Shown: positions 42,564 through 50,418 of the stretch, piece by piece | Layout: every line of letters starts with the position of its first letter | Position numbering within the stretch: the first letter of the stretch is position 1 | Notes under the pieces: model-generated | What the model saw: the letters and a program-made list of their open reading frames with translations, nothing else | Told to the model about the DNA's origin: nothing | Databases searched by the model: none | NCBI GenBank assembly: GCA_017397105.1 | Contig: JAFQKF010000001.1 | Span: 1-64,000, forward strand | DNA length: 64,000 nt | Source of the DNA: Clostridia bacterium | GTDB lineage: Bacteria; Bacillota; Clostridia; Oscillospirales; Acutalibacteraceae | Direction of reading: 5' to 3' | Position numbers and translations under genes: made by a program

Positions 42564-44663
42564 GTGACTAAGGAAACAGCCAGACAAAATGCGAAAAAGC
42601 TTGTTGCGAAAATGACGGTTGAGGAAAAAATTTCTCAGCTTTTATATAATTCTCCCGCAATAGAGAGGCTTGGAATAGAAGAATACAATTGGTGGAACGA
42701 AAGCTCACACGGCATCCACGGCGCAGGCACGGCAACTGTTTTTCCGCACGCCATTGCTATGGCATCATCATTTGATACCGAGCTTGTGGGTAAGGTTGCC
42801 GATGCGGTTTCTACAGAGGGCAGAGCTAAATACAATAAACATACCGAATACGGCGATCACGATATTTTCAAGGGAATATCTTTCTGGGCGCCAAACATCA
42901 ATATTTTCCGTGACCCCCGTTGGGGCAGAGGTCAGGAAACCTTCGGCGAAGACCCGTTTCTTACCGCTCAACTGGGCATTTCCTATATCAACGGAATTCA
43001 GGGCAACGGCGAATTCCTTAAAGCAGCCGCTTGTTCAAAGCATTTTGCGGTGCATTCGGGTCCCGAAAAAACCAGACACGGATTCAATGCTGTTGTTGAC
43101 AGGCACGACCTTTTTGAAACGTATCTGCCTGCATTTGAAAAAACCGTAAAATCAGGTGTGTCGGGTGTCATGGGTGCCTATAACCGATTGAACGGCGAGC
43201 CCTGCTGTGCTCATTCATATCTTATTGAGGAGTTACTGCGCAAGCAATGGGGATTTGACGGCTACGTTGTTTCCGATTGCGGTGCGCTCAGGGATATTTA
43301 CAAATTCCACAAATTTGTTGAAACAAGGGCTCAAGCTGCGGCTGTTGCTCTCAAAAGCTCGTGCGATCTCAATTGCGGCGATACTTACGATGCTCTTGTT
43401 GATGCGTATGAGCAGGATCTGATTGATGAAGAGGAGATTACCGCCGCTGCGGAAAATCTTTTCACAATCCGTTACCGTCTGGGCGAATTTGAGGAAACAA
43501 GACCGTATTCCGATATAGGCTACGATAAGCTTGACTGTAAGGAGCATAAATTCCTCAACCTGAAAACGGCGGAGCAAAGCATCGTTCTGCTTAAAAATGA
43601 GAATAATTTCCTTCCCCTTGATAAAAATACGGATAAGAAGATTGCGGTTATCGGCCCCAATGCTCTTTCATTTACCGTGCTTGAGGGTAATTACAACGGC
43701 TACGCATCCGAATATATACCCGTGGCTGACGGTGTGCGCAGAGTGTTCAAAAACGCACGTGTAACCGTTGAAAAAGGCTGTAATTATTGCGATGAAGCTC
43801 TTAATCATTGGAGCGGATTTCAGAATCTGATAAGCGACGGTGCCGCAGCCGCATCCGAGGCAGATATTACAATTCTTGCTCTCGGGCTTGACAGAAGCGT
43901 TGAAGGTGAGGATACGGGGTTTGACAATGATTACACCGCTTCGGGCGATAAGCGCTCGCTCTTCCTGCCCGAAACTCAGATGAAGCTTGCGCAGGCGGTA
44001 TGCGATGAATGTGAAAACGTGATAGTTGTTCTTCTTTGCGGCAGCTCAATTGACGTGGGTGAAAAAGTGAGAAACCACGCCAAGGCAATTATTCAGGCGT
44101 GGTATCCCGGTTCACTCGGCGGTCTTGCGATTGCAAATATTCTTTCGGGTGAAGCAAATCCGTGCGCAAAACTTCCTGTTACGATATACAAGGGTGATCA
44201 CGATATTCCCGATTTTGAAGATTACGCCATGAAGGGCAGAACTTACAGATATATTGAAGGCGATGCACTTTATCCGTTCGGTTTTGGTCTGTCATATACG
44301 AGTTATAAGTATTGCAACGCAAAGCTTGTTTCGGCAGACAGTGAAAAAATAACCGTCTGCACAGAGGTCGAAAATGCAGGCAGTGTTGCGGGTAAGGAAA
44401 TCGTTCAAGTTTATGCGGCTTATACGGACAGCCGTGCCGAAACTCCCTATTGGCAGCTTTGCTCGTTCAAAGCCGTTTTGCTTGAAACGGGCGAAAAGAA
44501 GGAAGTTACTCTCGATATAGACCGTTACTGGATAAAGGCTGTTACCGCGCAGGGAGAAAGAGTTGAACCTGACGGAAAAATAAAGCTCTTTATCGGTGGC
44601 CATCAGCCCGACGCAGTAAGCACAAAACTGCTGGGATATCCCTGCATTGAGATTGAAATCTGA
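42564..44663 (+). CDS. GH3 glycosidase, beta-xylosidase type
   Basis: A 699-residue cytoplasmic GH3 enzyme in standard domain order: TIM barrel with NWWNESSHGIHG, RDPRWGRGQETFGEDP, KHFAVHSGPE and nucleophile Asp238 in VVSDCGA; then the alpha/beta sandwich (SIVLLKNENNFLPL) and FnIII domain (VENAGSVAGKEIVQVY). NWWNE and SDCGA are features of GH3 beta-xylosidases/alpha-arabinofuranosidases rather than glucosidases. It starts at a GTG eight bases after AAGGAGG; the longer ORF begins inside the preceding terminator. Either its own promoter is weak or it depends on terminator readthrough. No signal peptide. Confidence 0.9.
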   Translation: MTKETARQNAKKLVAKMTVEEKISQLLYNSPAIERLGIEEYNWWNESSHGIHGAGTATVFPHAIAMASSFDTELVGKVADAVSTEGRAKYNKHTEYGDHDIFKGISFWAPNINIFRDPRWGRGQETFGEDPFLTAQLGISYINGIQGNGEFLKAAACSKHFAVHSGPEKTRHGFNAVVDRHDLFETYLPAFEKTVKSGVSGVMGAYNRLNGEPCCAHSYLIEELLRKQWGFDGYVVSDCGALRDIYKFHKFVETRAQAAAVALKSSCDLNCGDTYDALVDAYEQDLIDEEEITAAAENLFTIRYRLGEFEETRPYSDIGYDKLDCKEHKFLNLKTAEQSIVLLKNENNFLPLDKNTDKKIAVIGPNALSFTVLEGNYNGYASEYIPVADGVRRVFKNARVTVEKGCNYCDEALNHWSGFQNLISDGAAAASEADITILALGLDRSVEGEDTGFDNDYTASGDKRSLFLPETQMKLAQAVCDECENVIVVLLCGSSIDVGEKVRNHAKAIIQAWYPGSLGGLAIANILSGEANPCAKLPVTIYKGDHDIPDFEDYAMKGRTYRYIEGDALYPFGFGLSYTSYKYCNAKLVSADSEKITVCTEVENAGSVAGKEIVQVYAAYTDSRAETPYWQLCSFKAVLLETGEKKEVTLDIDRYWIKAVTAQGERVEPDGKIKLFIGGHQPDAVSTKLLGYPCIEIEI

Positions 44664-44683
44664 TTCTTTTTTTAGAGAAAATT

Positions 44684-44722
44684 AAACCGGGAAGCCTTGA
44701 TGCTTAAGGCTTCCCGGTTTTT
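44684..44722. terminator. Bidirectional terminator between convergent genes
   Basis: A perfect 13-bp stem (44684-44696 with 44708-44720) ends in TTTTT on the + strand and AAACC-flanked T on the - strand; it separates the GH3 and GH36 genes. Confidence 0.92.
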
Positions 44723-44745
44723 GCGTGGGTAATATTGGATTTATA

Positions 44746-47202
44746 TTATACAGCGTTATACATCAGTATTATTGCTTTTGCACCGTCGGGTAACTTGAGC
44801 GTGATTCCTTCATTCATAAGCTCCTCGCCTGTTAAATCGTAAACGGTTTCAGGGGAATCAACGTCATACACGCTGTACGTTTGAGTGGGGATAAGTCCGT
44901 TGAGTTTAACCGTGTATTCGGTGTCTTTTACCTGAGTTCGCTTGTAAATCAAAGCCGTGCCGGAGAGGGCGTCTGCGGTTGAAAACTGCATGGCGAGCAT
45001 TTTATCGTTATCAAAGCTGCCGAAATCAAGCGGATAGTAGTTGCCTGCCATAAGCTCTCTCTGTTCTTTGTGGAAGCTGAATTCGGGATTCTGATGTGAA
45101 AAGAAGTCCATGAGCATCAATGGCATAATGTCAGACCTTGCAGAGTATTCATCCGTCATATAGAGTGCAGAGCCTGTAATGGGCAGCCAGAAAGAAATAC
45201 CGTAGGTGTGTGACTGGGTTGCATCGAAAAGGTCGGGATGATAGCTGCAATTATAGTCACTTCTCCAGAAGGGGATGCTGCGGTAAGTCATTTCAAGGTC
45301 AAGCCGCTTTCCGCCGGATGCGCAGTTATCAATAATAAGCCCTTCAATGTTTTCACAAAGATAATCTAAGAATCTGTAAAGGTTGGTTACGTAATGGTTT
45401 TCGCAGATGCCTGTTCTTCCGCCGTAGAATTCTGCGTCGGCTTTCTGCCAGTATTCAAGGGGAGCAAAGTTGAAATCCTGTCTGTAAACCGTAACACCGT
45501 TTTCCTTAAGGGAGTTAAGCAGGTACTCGCAATAATAATCAAACGCCTCTTCGTTTGCGAGGTTCCACATATTGTTATCGCCGCCGAGAATAAGCCACTG
45601 CTCATGCTCGGAGCCAACGTTGTAAAAATGTGTGCCGGGCCATACTCTTTCAGGCTCATACCAGAGCACGTGGCCGAGGCCCTTTTCTGCCGCATACTCA
45701 GAAAGCTCGGAAATTCCGTTATCATATCTTGATGTATCAACCGTCCAGTTACCAACTCCGTCGTGCCAGCCTTCGGTGTAGCTGTACCAGCCGGCATCCA
45801 TCCAGAAAGCATCTGTTTGTGCGTAAACCGAATCATCTAATCCGTCAAGTATTTCAATGATTTCGTCTGTTGTCCTTGTTGAGGTGGGGCCTGCAACTTC
45901 CATTACCGTGTAAAAATTCTTTGTAACGTTTTCCGGATATACGCAATCCGTTACCCAGCCTCTGAAAAGGTTGAAGCCCTTGAGAGGATTGCTGTTTTCG
46001 TAAAAGCTCAATGAAACAAGAGGAGAGCGGATTTCTTCACCGGGCAGCAGATAAGCTTCAAGATGCTCCTGCTTAACGGTGATTTCGGTGTTGCCTTTTT
46101 TTTGCACCATAGTTGAAGCCCACTGACCTGTCCAGCCGATTCCGAGCACCATGCTGAAGTTTTCACCGTTTATGTTGAAATAAGGTAAATATTTTTCCGT
46201 GGGTTTGCCGTCGTTACCGGAGAATTTCTTTTCAATAAAGGATAGTTTGCTTGTTATAAGCGAGAAATCACTTGCGGCAGTGTCGCTGCCCATTGAGTAA
46301 TAAAGATTAGCTTTGCCGGTTGCAAAGGATGAATCAAGGGCATGGAAATCGCTTATGACACCTGAATTGCCGGAGCCTGTGTTCTTGATGTAAACAGTCC
46401 ACTGACAGGTTGAGTTTGCCGCAAAGGAGGTCATTTCAACTGTTACTTCAAGCTCCTTTTCTTTATTGGATAATTTAAGATATTCCGTTTTACCGCCGGT
46501 ATACACCGAGTCTGCTTCATCTGATTTTACAAAGCTCTTTTCCCATTCGTCGGGATTAAAATCCTTGCCGTCAACCTTGAAAGTAAACGGATAGTCAGCG
46601 CTGTTAGATATAAGATTGTTTTCATACCATTCAAGGCACGCCGATTTTTCTTTATCCGTAAGAATCATTTCGTCGGCACTGATGCTGTCAAACTTAATGT
46701 TTCTTTTGTACTGAATGGCTCTTATATTTTCGGCGTTGAAGTTGTAGAATCCGCAGCAGGAAACGGCAAAGTATACAACGGCGAGAATGGCATTGACAAC
46801 CCTGTAGCTGCTCTTTGCTCTTAAGATGAACGTCATAAGCAGAAGAACTGCCGTAAGGGTAAAGGTTACGGTAAAGGCTTTGATTACAACGTTGTAGTTG
46901 TTATCACAATTCGGGTTTATACTTGCGTTTATGCCCCATATCATGCCGTGAAATAAAGCGTTGCCTGCAAGAAAAGCTATAAGCTTTGCTATCCAACCTG
47001 ATTTTTTGAAGACAGACTGAATAAAGAGCAGGAAAGTCCAGCCTAAAGCAACACCTGAAAGTCCTGTATACAGATGCACGTCGGGATTACTCTGCGTTCC
47101 CCAGAACACGAACCAGAGTGAATATGCCGCATAGATAAGCAGCCCCATCAGCACTGTGGTGACAATGCTTTCAATTACTGTTTTCATTTTACTGTTTTTC
47201 AT
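44746..47202 (-). CDS. GH36 alpha-galactosidase with N-terminal five-helix membrane domain
   Basis: An 818-residue protein. The first ~170 residues contain five hydrophobic membrane helices; the rest is a GH36 enzyme with N-terminal beta-sandwich and TIM barrel: DAGWYSYTEGW, LWYEPERVWPGT, nucleophile Asp (~576) in YRQDFNF, DNCASGGKRLDLE and acid/base Asp (~649) in WRSDYN. It should be an alpha-galactosidase anchored at the membrane with the catalytic part outside, an uncommon design. Start ATG follows GGTGGTG; a TTG five codons earlier is possible. It is the last gene of the TetR-transporter operon, matching raffinose/melibiose-type substrates. Confidence 0.87.
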   Translation of the reverse strand: MKNSKMKTVIESIVTTVLMGLLIYAAYSLWFVFWGTQSNPDVHLYTGLSGVALGWTFLLFIQSVFKKSGWIAKLIAFLAGNALFHGMIWGINASINPNCDNNYNVVIKAFTVTFTLTAVLLLMTFILRAKSSYRVVNAILAVVYFAVSCCGFYNFNAENIRAIQYKRNIKFDSISADEMILTDKEKSACLEWYENNLISNSADYPFTFKVDGKDFNPDEWEKSFVKSDEADSVYTGGKTEYLKLSNKEKELEVTVEMTSFAANSTCQWTVYIKNTGSGNSGVISDFHALDSSFATGKANLYYSMGSDTAASDFSLITSKLSFIEKKFSGNDGKPTEKYLPYFNINGENFSMVLGIGWTGQWASTMVQKKGNTEITVKQEHLEAYLLPGEEIRSPLVSLSFYENSNPLKGFNLFRGWVTDCVYPENVTKNFYTVMEVAGPTSTRTTDEIIEILDGLDDSVYAQTDAFWMDAGWYSYTEGWHDGVGNWTVDTSRYDNGISELSEYAAEKGLGHVLWYEPERVWPGTHFYNVGSEHEQWLILGGDNNMWNLANEEAFDYYCEYLLNSLKENGVTVYRQDFNFAPLEYWQKADAEFYGGRTGICENHYVTNLYRFLDYLCENIEGLIIDNCASGGKRLDLEMTYRSIPFWRSDYNCSYHPDLFDATQSHTYGISFWLPITGSALYMTDEYSARSDIMPLMLMDFFSHQNPEFSFHKEQRELMAGNYYPLDFGSFDNDKMLAMQFSTADALSGTALIYKRTQVKDTEYTVKLNGLIPTQTYSVYDVDSPETVYDLTGEELMNEGITLKLPDGAKAIILMYNAV

Positions 47203-47228
47203 AGAGTACACCACCAAGAATTGATTGA

Positions 47229-47414
47229 TTAATTTAGTTTAACGGATTCCATTTCTTCATCAGTCATCTGATCAGCCTGCTCAATTACACTTTGAGTATC
47301 TACGGGGATATCGCCGTTGAGCTTTTCAGGCTTTACAAATTGAAGACCGCATTCATATTCTGAAGGAATATATCCGCTTTGTGCCAGCTCGGCTCGCTGA
47401 ATAAGAACCTTCAT
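47229..47414 (-). CDS. Small hypothetical protein
   Basis: A 61-residue acidic protein fitting exactly between the transporter and GH36 genes on the same strand (20- and 26-base gaps). It has no membrane segment or recognised motif; the tail ADQMTDEEMESVKLN is acidic. The ribosome site is poor, so it may be translationally coupled or be the detached C-terminus of an older transporter frame. Confidence 0.5.
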   Translation of the reverse strand: MKVLIQRAELAQSGYIPSEYECGLQFVKPEKLNGDIPVDTQSVIEQADQMTDEEMESVKLN

Positions 47415-47434
47415 AACGTAGTCGTGCTGTTTGA

Positions 47435-49654
47435 TTATTGTTGATTATTCAACTGCCTGTATGTTGCATAAATGTCGTCATATCGGCCGTAATTCTCGCT
47501 TTGTCTTATAAGCTTCTGCGCTTTTATATAAGGCTTTGCGGCGCGGTTATAAATTGAATTCTGCTTGGTTGCCTTTTTGATTTCGGCCTTTATCTGTGAG
47601 CGGATACGGCGCAGCGGCACAAGCTCGGATTTAAGCTGACGGACGGTTGGTTTATCACCGTGTTCGTTGGCTGATTTGATTCTTTCAATTACTGAATTGA
47701 TTTCATTCTCGTTTTTTTCGTCAGCCTCAAAGAGTTTATCGAAAACGGATAAATCAAATTCCCTGACACCGTCGGGGTAGAATTTTTTAATAGCTTTTTG
47801 AGCAGATTTAATCTCTCTGTAAGCGGCAAGAGAAGCTTTTCTTTCTTCCTTTTCTTCGGGAGTTGATTTGGGCATCGCTTTGATTTCACGCTTGCTTTGG
47901 GATGAATAATCCGTTAAACCGTCAATGCCGCCGGCAACTACGGCTCTCGCAGCCTCAAGCTCTTTTATTCCCTCAGGTGTTGAAAAACGGTTGAGTTCAT
48001 TGAGAACGTAATCTGAAATTTCCGCTTTTTCATTTTGTGCTTTGATTGCGTTTCGTTGAGCTTTTGTTCCTGCAACGGGTTGCACAGCCGTGCCTTCCCA
48101 AAGCTTTGCATCGTTTATGATTTCAAAAGCTTCGTTAAGCGATTCGTCAGTGAGAACGCCGTTTCCGTAGTCCTCAAACAGTGCGCGGATTTTAAGCACT
48201 GCAATCATTGCTCTTTGTTTGGTTTCCGTGAGATCATAGAAGAAAAACGGAATAAGATTAAGCACTGCGCCGGCAACGGATGCTATAACGAGAACCGAAC
48301 AGATGTGGGTGAAATATTCCGTGTTGTAAAGCACGTCGTAAACGTTTGACCCATCATAACCGAGCGAAAGGGCAACGGTTTTGTTAAGCCCTGCTCTTTC
48401 ATAAATCGCGGGCAGAACCGAACTTGTGGCGAGAGTTATAACGCTGCCTACAAGGCCCACGGCGGCAAACATTCCGTCAATTCTTTCGCCGGAGATGTAT
48501 TGCTGATAATCTCTTATATCGGCGTTGAGGCTGGGATTCATGAAGTGGCCGAGTGATGTAAGAAGCTGATTTACAAAAATGAAAACAAGTAAAATCCAGA
48601 TGGTGCTGAAATTCTGAGTTCTTACTACAGGGAGCATGGTTGCAATAAACAATACGTTGAGGATGTTTGTGAAAATAAGAACTTTCTTTTTACCGTATTT
48701 TCTTATAAGCATGGGTGCGAAAAGATTCGGCCAGAAGGATGCGTTGCCTGAGATTGCAACAATAAGCGAGTATTGACCGGCGGTGCAGGCTGCCTGATAA
48801 TTGTACATCCAGCCTATTATTGTGTTGAATGAGCCCTCAAGGAATCCGAGCCAGCCTGCGAGTGAGATTATCCAGAAATATTTGTTTTTTGCAACAGCTC
48901 TGAAGGCGTCTGCAAAGCTTATCCTGATTACTCTGCTTTTGGGCTGGACTATTTTCTCTTTTGTGTTTACGTATACGAGAAGCGATATTGCAAAACCGAT
49001 AATAAGCATCGGCGGATAAAGAACTCTGTACACTTTCAAATCATATAAAGTATTGTTGCCCGTTATGAGCCTTGCAACCAGGGGAAGAAAAATATTTGCA
49101 ATGGAGGGCGAGAGGTTTTCAACAACGGATTTTACGGCGCTTACGTCCGTACGTTCAATGGTGTTTGGTGATAATACGTTGAGCAAGCTGTCATAAGCAT
49201 CCAGCATGAAATTATAGAAAAATTGAAATCCTATATTGTAAAAAAGAACGGTAACGCATTTTGCCGTAAGGCTCATGTGCTCATAGGGCATGGCGATGAA
49301 TCCGATGCCGAGGATTACAGTGGGAATTCCCATCGATATGATGTAGGGGCGGTATTTGCCCTTCATGCTATTTGTGTTATCAATGATTCTTGCCCGCAGG
49401 GCTGTAAGAGGAAATCCCGAAAGCACACTGATTATGTATATTACATACATTGCGGAGGGGTCAATGCCGATTGTGTTGCCAATAAGCGCGTTACCTATGC
49501 TTATAATCATGTTGCTTACGCAGAAAACAATGAATTTTACACCTATGCCGCCTGCGGAAAGTGAAACAATCTCTTTGAGTGACATATATCTGCCTTTAGG
49601 CGGAGTGCTCCAGTTTGTCTTAAAAAGATTCCACCATCGTGTTAATTTCTTCAT
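47435..49654 (-). CDS. GPH-type sugar:cation symporter with long cytoplasmic tail
   Basis: A 739-residue transporter. Residues ~25-500 carry about twelve membrane helices in the glycoside-pentoside-hexuronide symporter pattern (DNTNSMKGKYRPYII matches the conserved D-x-x-x-x-x-GKxRP loop). Residues ~500-739 are a charged helical tail with EEKEERKASLAAYREIKSAQ-type sequence, far longer than normal GPH transporters (about 450-500) and unlike the IIA tail of LacS. It would import an oligosaccharide for or after the GH36 enzyme. GGAGG lies 11 bases before the ATG; an ATG six codons upstream overlaps that site. Confidence 0.87.
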   Translation of the reverse strand: MKKLTRWWNLFKTNWSTPPKGRYMSLKEIVSLSAGGIGVKFIVFCVSNMIISIGNALIGNTIGIDPSAMYVIYIISVLSGFPLTALRARIIDNTNSMKGKYRPYIISMGIPTVILGIGFIAMPYEHMSLTAKCVTVLFYNIGFQFFYNFMLDAYDSLLNVLSPNTIERTDVSAVKSVVENLSPSIANIFLPLVARLITGNNTLYDLKVYRVLYPPMLIIGFAISLLVYVNTKEKIVQPKSRVIRISFADAFRAVAKNKYFWIISLAGWLGFLEGSFNTIIGWMYNYQAACTAGQYSLIVAISGNASFWPNLFAPMLIRKYGKKKVLIFTNILNVLFIATMLPVVRTQNFSTIWILLVFIFVNQLLTSLGHFMNPSLNADIRDYQQYISGERIDGMFAAVGLVGSVITLATSSVLPAIYERAGLNKTVALSLGYDGSNVYDVLYNTEYFTHICSVLVIASVAGAVLNLIPFFFYDLTETKQRAMIAVLKIRALFEDYGNGVLTDESLNEAFEIINDAKLWEGTAVQPVAGTKAQRNAIKAQNEKAEISDYVLNELNRFSTPEGIKELEAARAVVAGGIDGLTDYSSQSKREIKAMPKSTPEEKEERKASLAAYREIKSAQKAIKKFYPDGVREFDLSVFDKLFEADEKNENEINSVIERIKSANEHGDKPTVRQLKSELVPLRRIRSQIKAEIKKATKQNSIYNRAAKPYIKAQKLIRQSENYGRYDDIYATYRQLNNQQ

Positions 49655-49677
49655 CAAATCGTTTTCCTCCATTCAAC

Positions 49678-50241
49678 TTACAGTATCGGTTCGGTTGCTG
49701 CGAGAAAATATTGCGTGATTTCTTCTGGCGATTCTTTCATTTTGCGTGAAATCCACCATTCTACAGTTTCAACGAAAGAAGATGAAATGTGGTTTACAAG
49801 ATAATCTTCGGGGAGCTTTGAATTCCTAAAAAGTCCTTTGTCAGCGTATTCGGTTATTATGAGCTCTTTCAGGTTGCTTTTGAAATAACGCAGAAAGATT
49901 TCGTTATTCTGCGAGGAAAGCAGTTCAAGGATGTTTCGGTCATTTTTTTGTAAATGCCTGAGAAGATGCAGAAATACCGAGTCGGATTTGCTGCCGTAAT
50001 TACAATGGTAGTGCTCGTGCGGCAGCCCCATGGCGGTGTTGATTATATGCCCGAAAAGCTCTTCGCATAAATCCTTCAGAAGGTAATCCTTTGTTTCAAA
50101 GTGGGCGTAAAACGTAGTTCTGCCGACGTTGGCTGCGTCAATGATATCCTGCACCGATATTTTACTGTAATTCTTTTCCGACAGCAGAGCGGTGAAAGCC
50201 GAAAAAATGGCTTCTCTTGTTTTTGCCTGTCTTCTGTCCAT
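49678..50241 (-). CDS. TetR family regulator
   Basis: A 187-residue repressor. Residues 1-55 (RREQAKTREAIF-like start, ISVQDIIDAANVGRTTFYAH) hold the TetR helix-turn-helix; the remainder is a helical ligand domain with a TetR_C-type tail (VETVEWWISRKM). Start chosen at the ATG five bases after GGGAGGTG; an ORF extension of 53 codons reads through the promoter region and is not credible. First gene of the transporter/GH36 operon (23-base gap) and probably autoregulatory through the inverted repeats at 50272-50388. Confidence 0.9.
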   Translation of the reverse strand: MDRRQAKTREAIFSAFTALLSEKNYSKISVQDIIDAANVGRTTFYAHFETKDYLLKDLCEELFGHIINTAMGLPHEHYHCNYGSKSDSVFLHLLRHLQKNDRNILELLSSQNNEIFLRYFKSNLKELIITEYADKGLFRNSKLPEDYLVNHISSSFVETVEWWISRKMKESPEEITQYFLAATEPIL

Positions 50242-50271
50242 ATACACACCTCCCGAACAAAAAAGTAAAAA

Positions 50272-50287
50272 TGTTCCGTATTGAACA
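50272..50287. promoter_or_regulatory. Inverted repeat, candidate TetR operator 1
   Basis: TGTTC-CGTATT-GAACA, perfect 5-bp arms with a 6-base spacer, 31 bases upstream of the TetR start codon. Confidence 0.5.
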
Positions 50288-50305
50288 CGTAACAAAAAGT
50301 GATTG

Positions 50306-50334
50306 TTGAACGCACGAGAAAAAGAACATATAAT
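50306..50334 (+). promoter_or_regulatory. Promoter for the P1B-type ATPase gene
   Basis: TTGAAC (50306-50311), 17 bases, perfect TATAAT (50329-50334). Transcription would start near 50341 and run through the opposite-strand promoter. Confidence 0.7.
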
Positions 50335-50345
50335 AAAACCGTAAA

Positions 50346-50358
50346 GAACACCTTGTTC
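50346..50358. promoter_or_regulatory. Inverted repeat, candidate TetR operator 2
   Basis: GAACA-CCT-TGTTC lies between the two opposing promoters, just downstream of both predicted start points, using the same GAACA/TGTTC half-sites as operator 1 in reversed order. A further palindrome TATACAT-TG-ATGTATA sits at 50373-50388 inside the - strand promoter. Confidence 0.5.
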
Positions 50359-50370
50359 ATTATCAAACAT

Positions 50371-50400
50371 ATTATACATTGATGTATATAACCGTGTCAA
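50371..50400 (-). promoter_or_regulatory. Promoter for the TetR-transporter-GH36 operon
   Basis: On the - strand a perfect TTGACA (50395-50400), an 18-base spacer and a perfect TATAAT (50371-50376). The -35 box is only five bases from the ATPase ribosome site. Confidence 0.75.
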
Positions 50401-50418
50401 CGAAGGAGAACGAGTTTT

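Noticed and set aside
50242..50400. N-terminal extension of the TetR frame by 53 residues
   Set aside because: It runs through two consensus promoters and operator repeats; a strong ribosome site and normal TetR start are at 50241.
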